Both the position numbers and the translations under genes were made by a program. Under the pieces are notes generated by a model. It made no database searches. It had not been told where the DNA came from and saw only the letters and a list, made by a program, of their open reading frames with translations. A stretch of 64,000 nucleotides of DNA from positions 25,449,501 through 25,513,500 of the forward strand of contig NC_086172.1 of assembly GCF_023053635.1 (NCBI RefSeq). Reading direction: 5' to 3'. The DNA is from Elgaria multicarinata webbii (Eukaryota; Chordata; Lepidosauria; Squamata; Anguidae). Numbering within the stretch: the first letter of the stretch is position 1; each line of letters opens with the position of its first letter. Shown one piece after another: positions 54,486-64,000 of this stretch.

Positions 54486-54979
54486 TGTAGATGTGGGGTG
54501 AGTGACACTCCAGACACTTTAGGTTTAACACAACACTTTACTAGTAAATTAAACAAGTAACTTACAACTAAAAGTATTTAGTCAATACAGCTGAGTGATA
54601 CAAAGGCATTAAAAGAAAATAAAAGTTGCAAAAATGCAAGTTCTTTTACCCTAAGCCGCACTTACTTCAGCTACATCTCTCTGCTCCTTTCTTATGGTCC
54701 GGTTTCCTGGCTCTGGTCTTCCCAGGCTCTCTCACTGCCCCCAAATCAGAAAGTACTGTTCCAACTCTGACGAAATGAAACTAAACTGGAGAAATGACAC
54801 TTAAACAAAGAACAAATCTTAACTGGAGAAATGAAACTACTCCTCTCAGGGATACCCCTCCCAACAGAAAAAAACACCTCTAAGCCTCTAAGCTTGACTT
54901 TATTACCTTGCCTATGTAGGCCTCAAACCTTCACAAAGACCATTTAGGGCTTCTTTACACTAGCAAAGTAAAGCATGCT
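54486..54979. repeat. Unclassified insertion between L2 parts
   Basis: Sequence of different character, with long A-rich and pyrimidine-rich stretches, sits before the L2-type tail at 54985-55110. It could be LTR-derived, but no duplication was found. Confidence 0.3.
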
Positions 54980-54984
54980 CGTCG

Positions 54985-55110
54985 TGACTGGCCTCTCATG
55001 GAAGTTCGTGGGTCCTTTTATTGTATTATTTGTTTTTAACTTGTCTTATGCATGAGCCACCTTGAGAACTTTTTGTTACAGGGCAGCATATAAATATCAA
55101 AAATAAATGT
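54985..55110 (+). mobile_element. LINE tail
   Basis: gccaccttgagaactttttg, then cagggcagcatataaatatc and aaaaataaatg. Confidence 0.5.
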
Positions 55111-55384
55111 AAGCCACCTTGGAAGTTTTTGTTTTGTTATCAAAATGTGGCCCATAAACTTTTTAAGGAAATGAATAAAAAGTTCCTGAGTTGTTGAAAG
55201 CTGCACGGCAGGAGAAAATTCAGCAAAGGAGCTGCCCCATTACTGTACCGCCATGTCAGGAAGAGTTTCACATGCTCATTTTTTTACTTGTCATATAGGC
55301 ATAAAGCTGCCAGAAAAAAAGCTGACAATCCATTGATCTACAGTTACAACAAAGTACTAAAGCTGAAAGCAGATTAGTTCCATT

Positions 55385-55850
55385 GACTAAAGGCTGCAAT
55401 CTTATGCACACGCTTACCTGGGAATAAATATGCATGGAATTGTGAGATGCAAATAATCTTATATCAAAAACTTTCTACTGAAAAGCTGCAGGCTGATAAT
55501 TGCTAAAATGTGAAGGTGGTCTTGTGTTTCCCCCCAAGGAAGGGAACATAACAACTTATCCCCCCCACCCCACACAAAGATTTATCTGCCCCATCTGCTG
55601 GTTATATGTGAAAATGCACCCCCCACTATGTCTGAAACCAACTTTCAAATATGAATAATGAACAGTGTAATCCTATACATTTCTACTTAGATCTAAGACC
55701 CACTGAACTCAGTGGAACTTACTCTCAGTTAAGTATGTATAGAATTGCAGCATATACATTTACCTGGGAGTGGGTCCATTGTAAGTCTTCTTTCTGAGTA
55801 CACATGCATTGCAAAAGGCTGAACATGAAACGATAAAGAAAAGGGTGCTG
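55385..55850. repeat. Fold-back elements of the 'gcaatcctatgc' family, two or more
   Basis: aaaggctgcaatcttatgca, gtgtaatcctatacatttct, acccactgaactcagtggaa and gtatgtatagaattgcagca are recurring arm motifs. Confidence 0.5.
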
Positions 55851-56269
55851 GCTGAATAAAGAATGTAGTCCTGCGTGTGGTAAGGTAACATGAGACACTT
55901 ATAATTCACCATGCTGCTTTAATGTAAGAGTGAGTTTGCAGTTGCAAAGCACAGCACTGTTATAGTAGCCATTTAAGTGCACACTTTACTCTGGAAAAGA
56001 ATGGGTTTAAACAGCGCAAGTCTTTCTTTGGTACACGTCGGAACTGGAATACAAAACTTGATTGCAGAATATACTGTGTCTTCGTGTAAAAAAACCCTTA
56101 GCATTGTATTTGTCCTGTTCCAGCAAGGAAAGTGCCCTTTCCTTGCAGTTGATGCTCATGGACGCATCTCTCATGTCAACCTGCACGTTTACTGAGATCC
56201 ACAGATGAGGGCCTCCTAATTGTCCAGTCACCTGCTGCATGGGTACATCAGCATCTGAGGGTGGCTGGA

Positions 56270-56620
56270 CCTTGTCTGGGTGACTGGACCCTGTCTGTGT
56301 GCGGGGGCCCTCTCTGTATTGGCACCTTGCCTTTGGAATTCTCTTCCCCCTGCAGTGCATTGTTGTTTATTCATTCAGTCGCTTCCAACTCTTCGTGACT
56401 TCATGGACCAGCCCACGACAGGCACCATATTTGATAATGTTTAAGCGCCTATTGAAAACTTAGCTGTATGCCCAGGCATTTGCTGGTTATAATCACTAGT
56501 TTGGTAGATTTCCTTTGTTGTTGTAGCTTTATATTTTATTTTGTTTGTTTAATGTATTTTAAACACCGCCCTGTGATTTGATAATGAAGGACGGCATGTC
56601 TTTAAAATAAATAAATAACA
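56270..56620 (+). mobile_element. L2-clade LINE 3' end interrupted by Bov-B
   Basis: ggccctctctgtattggcac, ctttggaattctcttccccc, later aacaccgccctgtgatttga and (AAAT)n. A Bov-B piece lies inside. Confidence 0.6.
56362..56420 (-). mobile_element. Bov-B LINE 3' scrap
   Basis: ttgttgtttattcattcagt, cgcttccaactcttcgtgac, ttcatggaccagcccacgac matches the squamate/ruminant Bov-B end, a family known for horizontal transfer. Confidence 0.75.
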
Positions 56621-57825
56621 CCTATGTCTTTGCACATCCATATCATACTGCACTTCCAGACCTTATTGGACTGGCTGAATGCACTAGTGTAGCTTTCCCC
56701 AGCCAACACATCTGGAGGGCAGCGGGCTGGAGCAGGCTGCCTGCAGTGGCTGAGACTGGTAGGTTTATCAGACGAGTGTTTTATCGCACACTCTCTACTG
56801 CCCACTTACAGATGTGCACACATCCTTTAGACAATGATGTCCTCCTCCCACTCATTTTTCAATTGCAAAATAGACCCCTTTTAATGCAACTTTTTTTAAA
56901 AGAATGGAATGTGCCGCGATCTCTGGCTCTGTGCAGAAAAAGCGGCATGATACAAACGGCCCCTGAATGAGCCACGTGGTCTTTGTTTACTTTCTTTTTC
57001 CCCTCCGGGAGGAAAGAGGCAGTAATGAGGGTCAAAAGCAGGGGCGGAGAAGCGCCGGTAAGGAAACACGATTCCCCCCGCCCCACGTGATGATGCTCTA
57101 TAACTAGACGAGGGCCAGTGTGTACTGGTTTAAGTAATATTTTGTAATATGAAAATAGCAATGCAAATGGCTTGTCTTGAGCACAGACAATAACTTAGCG
57201 TACCACAGCAGGCTCATTGTTGTTGTCTGGACTGAAATCAAGCAAGCTGTCACAAGTGCAAGAGTCTGAATTGGCCAGGCTGTATTTTTTTTCAGGAGCA
57301 GCGATCCTTTACAACTGTGAAATATTTCTGTAACCTGATATTTGGGGAGAATCAGGGTGTTGTTCCCATGCTGGTCTCATAGAGCTAATGTAAGAGAGGT
57401 ACGAAATAAACTCCCACCCTCCTACGCTGGATGAATTAACTTGGAATAATGAATCCCTCTAGATTTGCCATCAGCAATCACTAGTATAGATTAGAATGTC
57501 TTCTAGGCCTATAAACATGTATTAAGAGTGTGGGTGGGGACCCATTTCTTTAATAATGACGAAATAGGCTTGTTAACAATTATGCAACAATACATTTGTT
57601 AGAAGTGCTGGGGCTTTTCATTGATTTTGCTGCAACAGATTAATACACAGACTCTGATTATACAAGGGCATCTAGTGCAGTTTTAAACATATCAAACATT
57701 TGTATTTCAAGTGGGGTGTGCCAGCCATCTAACAACACAGGAGTGAAGTTCTTCACCCACATTCTGTCTTAAAATCTCATGGCTTTGGCCCTGCCTACAA
57801 TGGAAAAGCTGGTGTAGCCCAGTTT

Positions 57826-57915
57826 AAAGGTGCGATCTTATGCTGGCTGGGGCATGCTGCGAGTAATATGATTTTTTTCCTACCTAAACATGCATGAGAT
57901 TGTGCTTTAAAAAAA
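57826..57915. repeat. Fold-back MITE of the 'gcgatcttatgc' family
   Basis: aggtgcgatcttatgctggc and aacatgcatgagattgtgct are inverted ends. Confidence 0.55.
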
Positions 57916-58012
57916 AAAAACAAGGTATCAAAATGACTGTTTTGAACCTTGCCTCTGCCATGAACTCATTCACTAGTCAGCCTTAGGCAACGAAGCCACT
58001 CTCTCAGCCTCA

Positions 58013-58153
58013 GGCCCTTTCTACACCTAAGGATTATCCCAGGAAAATGGAGGGATTGTCCCTGCCTGCTCCCCGGATCACGTGTGTGTCATTAGGATGT
58101 ACAGGGATGATCCCGGGATGATCCTGGGGGGAAAGGCAGGTGTAGAAATGGCC
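58013..58153. mobile_element. Fold-back MITE of the 'ctacacctaagga' family
   Basis: GGCCCTTTCTACACCTAAGG and its complement-like right end AGGTGTAGAAATGGCC. The body closely matches 59832-59974. Confidence 0.8.
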
Positions 58154-58180
58154 TTAGTCTTCCCCTCCATCTGCAATATG

Positions 58181-58510
58181 GGGCTCATCTACACCAAGCA
58201 GGGTATTCCACTATGAAAGCAGTATGAAAGCGTTATATAAAAGACAGGAGCCACACTACTGGTTTATAGTGGTATTGAAGTGCACTGACAACTGCTGGGG
58301 CCCAGGACACATCTACACCAAGCAGTGTATGAAAGCAGTATATGGTATGTGTCATGGGCCCCAACAGTTGTCAGTGCACTTCCGTACCACTATAAAGCAG
58401 TAGTGTAGATCCTGCAGTGCACTTCAATACCGCTATAAAGCAGTAGTGTGGCTCCTGCCTTTTACATACCGCTTTCATAATGGAATATCCTGCTTGGTGT
58501 AGATGAGCCC
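58181..58510. mobile_element. 330-bp MITE with 30-bp inverted ends flanked by TA
   Basis: GGGCTCATCTACACCAAGCA begins it; the right end is the complement with 1 change in 30. With one more base per side (TGGGC/GCCCA) it is flanked by TA on both sides, as for Tc1/mariner-type insertions. An extra arm copy (catctacaccaagcagtgta) is inside at 58308. Confidence 0.85.
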
Positions 58511-58618
58511 ATAGAGGCATAATAATAATACCAACTTGTCTTTCAGGCTTGCCCTTAGCCTTACAGCTGGGTAATAAATAAATAATCCGTGTGAAGCACT
58601 TTGAGCGTCAGAACCTAA

Positions 58619-58745
58619 GCAGAGCCCCGCTGGATCAGACCAAGGGTTCATCTCATCCAGCACTCTGTACACAGTGGCCAAATAGCTGTTGACCAGGGAC
58701 CCACAAACAGGGCATGAGCACCACAGCATCCTCCGGCTTTGAAAG
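58619..58745 (-). mobile_element. CR1-like LINE 3' fragment
   Basis: gctggatcagaccaagggtt, catccagcactctgtacaca and gtggccaaatagctgttgac are the reverse of the CR1-like end at 26978-27372. Confidence 0.7.
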
Positions 58746-58884
58746 CAGGGATATACAGACCTTACCAGCAGGACTCTGACAAGCGCGTTCGCTTATTTAT
58801 TTATGCCTTAACACATATATGGGGGGTGGTGTTAGAATATGCGCGTTTCCAACGATGTAGAGGCTTTGGAACCAGTAAGCGCGT

Positions 58885-59570
58885 CATTGTCCAACAGCCA
58901 CTCGAGCCGCCCTCCAGCCGCGCCAGGGGCAGCTTGGCCGAGGGCGGCCGTGTGGAAAGCAGTGGGGGGAGAAGCGAAGGGGCGGAGAAGGAGGAGAGAC
59001 CGAGGCGGACTAGAGAGGCGCTGCGGCGGCGGCGGCTGCTTCTGGTGGGCTGTAACTGGAGAGCGGGAAGTGAGCTCAGGCGCAGAGGAAATCCCGCCCG
59101 CGCCCGGCCTGTGTGTTGTGCTCTCCGTCTTCGGCTCCGTGTTGGCGAGGGCGAGCTTGGGAAGGGGCTCCTTGGCGCTTCACCGGGGCGGCGGCGGCGG
59201 AGGGGGCCAGCTGAGCCTGTGAGGGGGAGACATGTCGGACCAGGTAAGAGGCCTTCGCTCGCCTGGCCCGGGGCCTCCTCCCCGACTTCGCAGGAGGCAG
59301 CCCCGCGGCCGGCCAAACCAGCCATCCCGCTCCGCCGGCCGAACTGAAAGAGCTTGGAGCGGATAATCCCCTTCGGGCTGGGGGGAGAATTTAAAGAGGG
59401 CAGCGCCGTTTGACCGACGGGCAAGCCGCCTCTTTCCCCGGCTTCCCCCTCCTCCCAGGCAGGCAGGAGGGGCCCGAGAGGGGCGCGAAGACAAGCGCCC
59501 CCCCGGCCCGAAGAGACCCTTGCGTTTCTTAGGCTGGTGTGTTGGCTTGGCGTCCGGCCTTCGATCTCGC
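58885..59570 (+). promoter_or_regulatory. SUMO1 CpG island promoter and 5'UTR
   Basis: Dense CpG block with GGC-repeat and GC-box-like stretches spanning the SUMO1 first exon. No TATA box; the start site is likely within about 200 bp upstream of the ATG at 59232. Long open frames on both strands here are an effect of the GC content. Confidence 0.7.
59232..59243 (+). CDS. SUMO1: SUMO1 exon 1 coding part (MSDQ)
   Basis: Twelve coding bases, ATG TCG GAC CAG, then donor gtaagag. Exon 1 coding exactly MSDQ is the known SUMO1 structure. Confidence 0.95.
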
Positions 59571-62178
59571 CTCGCCTCTCTCTCCATTCCTTGCTTTTGC
59601 CCCCCGTTTTATGTAATGGAGGCAGTTCATTCGCCTTGCTTCTCTCTTTCCCTCTGAAATCCCTGGGTGGGATGAAAAGGAGAAAGAGAGAGAGGGGTAG
59701 GCTGGAGTGTTGTGCATTTGCAAGCAACTGTTGTAGGAAGCCCGCCTGGATAAATAAGAAAGACCAAAGTTTCTGGCTTCTGTTTGGTCCCTTTCCTCTC
59801 TGGAGGCTGCTTTCGCTTTTATTTCCTGCTCGGCCCTTTTCTAAACCTAAGGATGATCCCAGGAAAATAGAGGGATCGTCCCTGCCTGCTCCCGGGATCC
59901 CCTGTGTGTCATTTGGATGCACAGCCATGATGCCGGACGATCCCTGGAAAAAAAAGGCAGGTGTAGAAACGGCCCTCGTGGTCAGGAAGCGAATCGGTTT
60001 GTTTTTTAAAACCCAAACATGCTCCTGCTATGTGCAAATAGCTGCTCTTACCCATAAATTCCCAGAATAAACTGGTGTTTTCAGTTATTTCTGGTGGGCT
60101 GGAGTGGGAACTCGAAGACAAGATGTTTCCTATTTGTCTTGTGTGAAAGGTTTTTGTGTAGATCTCATTTTCTGTCTTGTGAATATCTGACTGTATGAGG
60201 AACATGCCATATAAGGGGGGAGATCCATGCATTAGCAGGATATAATAATAATGCTGAATTTCATTGGTTTGGACCATTAAACCCCAAAAAAATTGTTCAG
60301 CAAACCCAGCTATAACGGCACAGAATTTTCATAGTGGTTTGGTTTGGTCTGGTCATAATGCTAAACTGTGGTTTAGCATTACGCATAGAAACATGAGGTT
60401 CACACACTGCTCCCTCTTCTCTGATGTAGCTCTGAGAAGTAGATTCTAAGCTTTTGCTTCAGTTTTCAATTATTTGCAGTTTAGTATAATGTTTGACCCC
60501 TAAACTGTGGTTGATCTTAACTGTGGTTTGAAACAAGTGGAACTCATACCACAGTTTGAAAGCCATTTGTTTCAGTAACCATAGTTAAGACTAACGACAG
60601 TTTATCTAGATTTGTCAGAACAGTGAACTGTGATTAGTGAAAAACTCGCAAAACCTTCCAATCTTTTCACAGTTGCACTGGAGGAGGGGAGCAGGGCAGC
60701 ACATGAGCCAGAGACTAGTTCATGTAAATACTAAATGATACCATTTTGTCCAGTAGCTCATCTGCCTATATCACATTGCAATGGTTGATTAGTTGGTTTT
60801 TTTTAATATATTACTGCAGCTGTTTTATATACATTGAGGATTAAAATTTAATGACTGTATTGTAGTATTGCACAGTATAGCTTTTGCAATTAGAACTTAT
60901 ACGCCACAAAATATGCATTAAATATAGTTAATACTATGGAAACAAGCCATGATGTTTGTTTCAGAGTAGCAGTTCCATTAACTTCCCTTTAGAAATAGCT
61001 CCTTTAGAAGTAGCATCAGTATATTGGAGTGAGCTGTAGGCTAATGTGTACGTCTGCAAGTTCTTATTTTGTGTTTGATATCTTCATTTTGGCTCATTTC
61101 CTATGGATGAAATGCTAAGGTTCGGTATTAGGTAGGAACATAAATCGAAGTAGGACATTCAGATAAGCAGGTTTTCTGATAGGTAAATAACCAAAGTAAT
61201 GCCACTTAACTAGTTTAGTTGATTTGCTACATTTCAAGCAATTGAAAATTCTACTTTCTCTACTTCTGTTTTTGGCAATAGTTAACAGATGTTTTAACTT
61301 TTTTAAAAAGCCCATTTTATTGTTTCTGTTTTCACTGATCTTACATTTCCTTGACACATTTTCAGTTTCTCTTAAAAAATAGAAACTCTACCTATTAACA
61401 TTGCTATTTGTGAGCAAAGCAAGCTATAATTTAATCATGCCTATGTTCTTTCATGATTATATTCACTGCTAATACCAACTGCTTTACGGTAAGTCTCTGT
61501 GGAGTGCGTTAAATAAGAAGTGTATATAAACATGTTATAACTTTGCCCAAGGTATGAAGAAATATTGATGAATTTTAGGGGTAAGCAAAATTGGTTTTCC
61601 TTTTTAATGATGGTTATTGGTTTTCTCAGCTTGCAGATTGTTTACCTCATCAGGGATAAAGATTCCTAAAATGATGAACTTGTTAGAGCTTATTTGAAAC
61701 TGTCTAAATATCAACTTGGTCAAACTGTTCATTTCTCTTCAAACAGAAATGAATAAAAGTTTTGGAATTTATTTGCAGATTTGGTTTTCTTCCAATATTT
61801 TGTGGCATAGCCAATTGGTAGTAAATTGTGATTTGATCTGGGTAACAGATTTGCTTTTATTTTTAATCTTAACACTTAGTAATGGATACAAAGAGATCTG
61901 TGATTTCCATACATACAATATAATGTTTAATCTTCTCTTCCAATCTTTCATGACATTCTGTGTGGTGAATTCTACATGTAGAGGAAAGACCACATAGAAT
62001 ACTGTGGTGCTAATTTACTGTAAATATGCAAAAAGGCCCTGTAGAACTGTCCAATGAAATCAGTTTCTCAGAATTTAACACTTCGTTTGTTTGTTTACTA
62101 CAGGAAGCCAAACCTTCAGCAGAGGACTTGGGAGATAAGAAAGAAGGAGAATACATCAAACTCAAGGTCATTGGGCAG
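59232..62178 (+). CDS. SUMO1: SUMO1, small ubiquitin-like modifier 1 (5' part: exons 1-2)
   Basis: SUMO1 is a ubiquitin-like protein conjugated to lysines of nuclear and other proteins by SAE1/SAE2, UBC9 and E3 ligases. Exon 1 (59232-59243) codes MSDQ and exon 2 (62104-62178) codes [20 protein letters not shown] then KVIGQ. Joined, these are residues 1-29 of the 101-residue protein: the flexible N-terminal tail and first beta strand. The sequence differs from human by one residue (Thr10 to Ala). Splice sites are gtaaga (donor 1), tacag (acceptor 2) and gtgagc (donor 2), all phase 0, as in human. Exons 3-5, with the ubiquitin fold and the C-terminal Gly-Gly, are outside the window. It is divergent from NOP58, starts about 9.2 kb apart. 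Confidence 0.96.
59832..59974. mobile_element. Fold-back MITE of the 'ctacacctaagga' family in SUMO1 intron 1
   Basis: GGCCCTTTTCTAAACCTAAG ... AGGTGTAGAAACGGCC with the same body (cctgcctgctcccgggatcc). Confidence 0.8.
60340..60645. repeat. MITE-like inverted repeats
   Basis: gctaaactgtggtttagcat is itself a palindrome; aactgtggtttgaaac / taccacagtttgaaag pair farther on. Decayed. Confidence 0.45.
62104..62178 (+). CDS. SUMO1: SUMO1 exon 2 (residues 5-29)
   Basis: Twenty-five codons between acceptor tactacag and donor gtgagc. The frame agrees with exon 1. Confidence 0.97.
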
Positions 62179-64000
62179 GTGAGCTCTTCTCTATTCCATT
62201 GAATATGAGTACTTCATAATTTCCCAGGTAGAAGCCTCCAATTGGATGAACATTAAAATTCACACATGTACAAGTGATGCACGCTAGTTGCAAGCATTAA
62301 TAGATATTCCTGGCTGCTACTGGAAGTGCCTCTCCCCAATCAAAGGCAGAATTAAGTATGTAAATCTGTTACAGCTCAATATGCCATCCCACATGTAACC
62401 TACCTTGGTCTATAATGGAGTGATAGCCTTTATTATGAGGTAAAAGCAATACCTTAAGTCTTGAGCATTCAATATAAAAAGGCCCAATTTTCAAACTTTA
62501 CTGATAATCAGCACTTCTTAGTTCACATGTCCCTAATTTCCCAATATTTTAGAGCATCTTAACCATGTGGGGTATGTGGCCTTGGGACTGGAGAGCAGAA
62601 GGGAAGCACACGCTGGCTTCTGCCAATGCCAGGGGACCAAGAGCCAGTGGGAGGAGGCTGCACCCGCTGCTTCCCAGGAATATCATCAAGCCTAGGGGCA
62701 GGGCGGGGGGTGGGGGGAGGCAAAGCTGGACCCATTGATCAGCCAGAGGAGGAGCAGTTGCAGGCGCTCTCTTCCCCCACCCTGCCAGAAAGAACACTCC
62801 GCTCCAACTGACAGTTGCCTCCCAGAGCTGAAGAAGGAAGGGGAAAGAACCCCCTGGCCCCATCCATTACCCCCAAAGAATAACATCAGCAAGGGAAGAA
62901 CAGTGCAACTTATCAAAGTGCATTTAAATACCTGCTTATAGCTCACCACCTGGTTCTACCCTTGATCTCCTTCCTCTTCCCTTCTCGCGATTAGCCTATC
63001 GCAAGGCCCCTCTCCTCCCCTGGTGTCGACATGCACTTAGCCTGTACAAATTTCAGCGTTCCAGGTGGTATAGAAGTGGTATATTTTTTTTATTTTTACA
63101 GCACCAGCTTACAATGTAAAATAGATGTGGGAGTGGGTGGGCAGAGAGAAGGAAGGGATGAGTGTAAGCAAATGCAATTACATATGGTTACAGCTGATGA
63201 TGAGTGTTAAGGAGTTAAGTTCATGAGGGGAAAAGGGGTAATAGTTTGAACGATGAGAGCAGAGAAGTAGGAATAAGAAATAAAACAAAGGGCAAGGAAT
63301 TTATATACCCTATTTGATTAGTGAGGCTCAGGTGTCTTTAGGGAGAGTATGCATATTATGAATATAATTGCACTGGAATTTCTTGTGCCAAAATTACTCT
63401 TCCCCATACCAGTTGGCAAGATAATGATGGATGTCTGTGCATATTTAAAATTCTCGTTGGATAACTTCCCAACACTGATGAGATTTAGTTCTTTAGCTCC
63501 GTCTTTGTACATGGCACTTTACAGGAACAGGTTTCATGGGTCCCTGCCCCAAGGGTCTTACAATTTAAAAACAGATGGATAGCAGAGAGAAGTGGAATGG
63601 AGGCAGGATTAAACAGTGGAAGAGAATATACACTTATTTCAGTTGGTTTTATTACAATAGCATATTTGGGACTAGAGGATTGTTTTAGAGATTTTCCAGA
63701 GAAGATTAGTTTCTAGAAGGGTTTAATCTCACGTGAGCTATCCCCTGCTTTGATGGGTAACCGGTTAGTAAAATAGAGGCTCTTTTAACGCTGATTTAAA
63801 TCAAAGCACCATGTCTGTAACTTCCCAGTCAACTGAAAGAACAAAACTATAATAAAATGCAATGGGTTGGAACTGCAAATGGAAGGGATTGAGATCCAGT
63901 GGTGGCTCCCAGTGGAGGAGAAGGGGAGGAGGTTTTTTTTTGGGGGGGGGGCTTTTCTATTTTCCCCTGCAGCCTCTCACACCAGATCCTACATTGTTCC
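62179..64000 (+). other. SUMO1 intron 2 (partial)
   Basis: Begins with gtgagc. It contains probable old LINE tail fragments near 63080-63170 and 63480-63600 (reverse-type text such as gggtccctgccccaagggtc). Nothing else is recognised. Confidence 0.8.

Larger units (their letters stand above)
50261..58880. other. NOP58-SUMO1 intergenic interval
   Basis: About 8.6 kb between the divergent promoters. No additional gene is supported. The repeats found are listed separately; the parts 52218-52940, 55111-55380, 55860-56265 and 56745-57820 show nothing recognisable. Confidence 0.7.
59244..62103 (+). other. SUMO1 intron 1
   Basis: 2.86-kb intron. It holds a fold-back MITE at 59832-59974 and a MITE-like region about 60340-60640. 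The remaining AT-rich sequence (60640-62100) shows nothing recognisable. Confidence 0.9.

Noticed and set aside
54486-54959. Solo LTR with TGTA/TACA ends
   Set aside because: The flanks show no matching 4-6 bp duplication and no clear poly(A) layout, so it was left unclassified.
58801-59928. 375-codon open frame on the minus strand over the SUMO1 start
   Set aside because: Antisense to a GC-rich CpG island, where stops are rare. Low-complexity R/P/S/G content, and it resembles no family.

Overview
The window is vertebrate nuclear DNA, most likely from a squamate reptile (lizard). It holds interrupted genes with GT-AG introns and CpG-rich promoters. Its repeats are those of a squamate genome: Sauria-type tRNA SINEs, L2-clade and CR1 LINE 3' ends, a Bov-B scrap and many fold-back hAT-like MITEs. 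Gene order agrees with the vertebrate NOP58-SUMO1 neighbourhood (human 2q33), where the two genes are divergently transcribed.

Layout. 1-16.3 kb is intergenic. It contains only repeats: L2, CR1, SINEs, fold-back MITEs, two LTR-like fragments and a gag/SCAN-like fossil. 16.3-50.1 kb is the complete NOP58 gene on the minus strand. I could place all 15 coding exons by protein similarity to vertebrate NOP58 and by splice sites. The exons sum to 1,623 nt, an uninterrupted frame of 540 codons plus stop. 50.1-58.9 kb is the intergenic space between the two divergent promoters, full of MITEs and LINE tails. 58.9-64.0 kb is the 5' end of SUMO1 on the plus strand: CpG island, exon 1 (MSDQ), exon 2 and part of intron 2. 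Exons 3-5 lie beyond the window.

NOP58 is a core protein of box C/D snoRNPs, and its introns here carry three box C/D snoRNA genes. Intron 3 has a SNORD70 homologue (guide for 18S A512). Introns 8 and 9 each have a SNORD11 homologue (guide for 18S G509). One host gene therefore makes both the protein and RNA parts of the same class of particle. The three guides overlap on one 18S segment (GAGGTAGTGACGAAAA). SUMO1 encodes the ubiquitin-like modifier; NOP58 is itself a known SUMO target in mammals.

I saw no bacterial-type system, CRISPR array or undescribed protein-coding system. The most interesting signals are the snoRNA trio (one displaced kilobases from its splice site, one with a degenerate box C), mobile elements inserted within tens of bases of NOP58 splice sites, a solo LTR with exact target duplications, and datable nested insertions.
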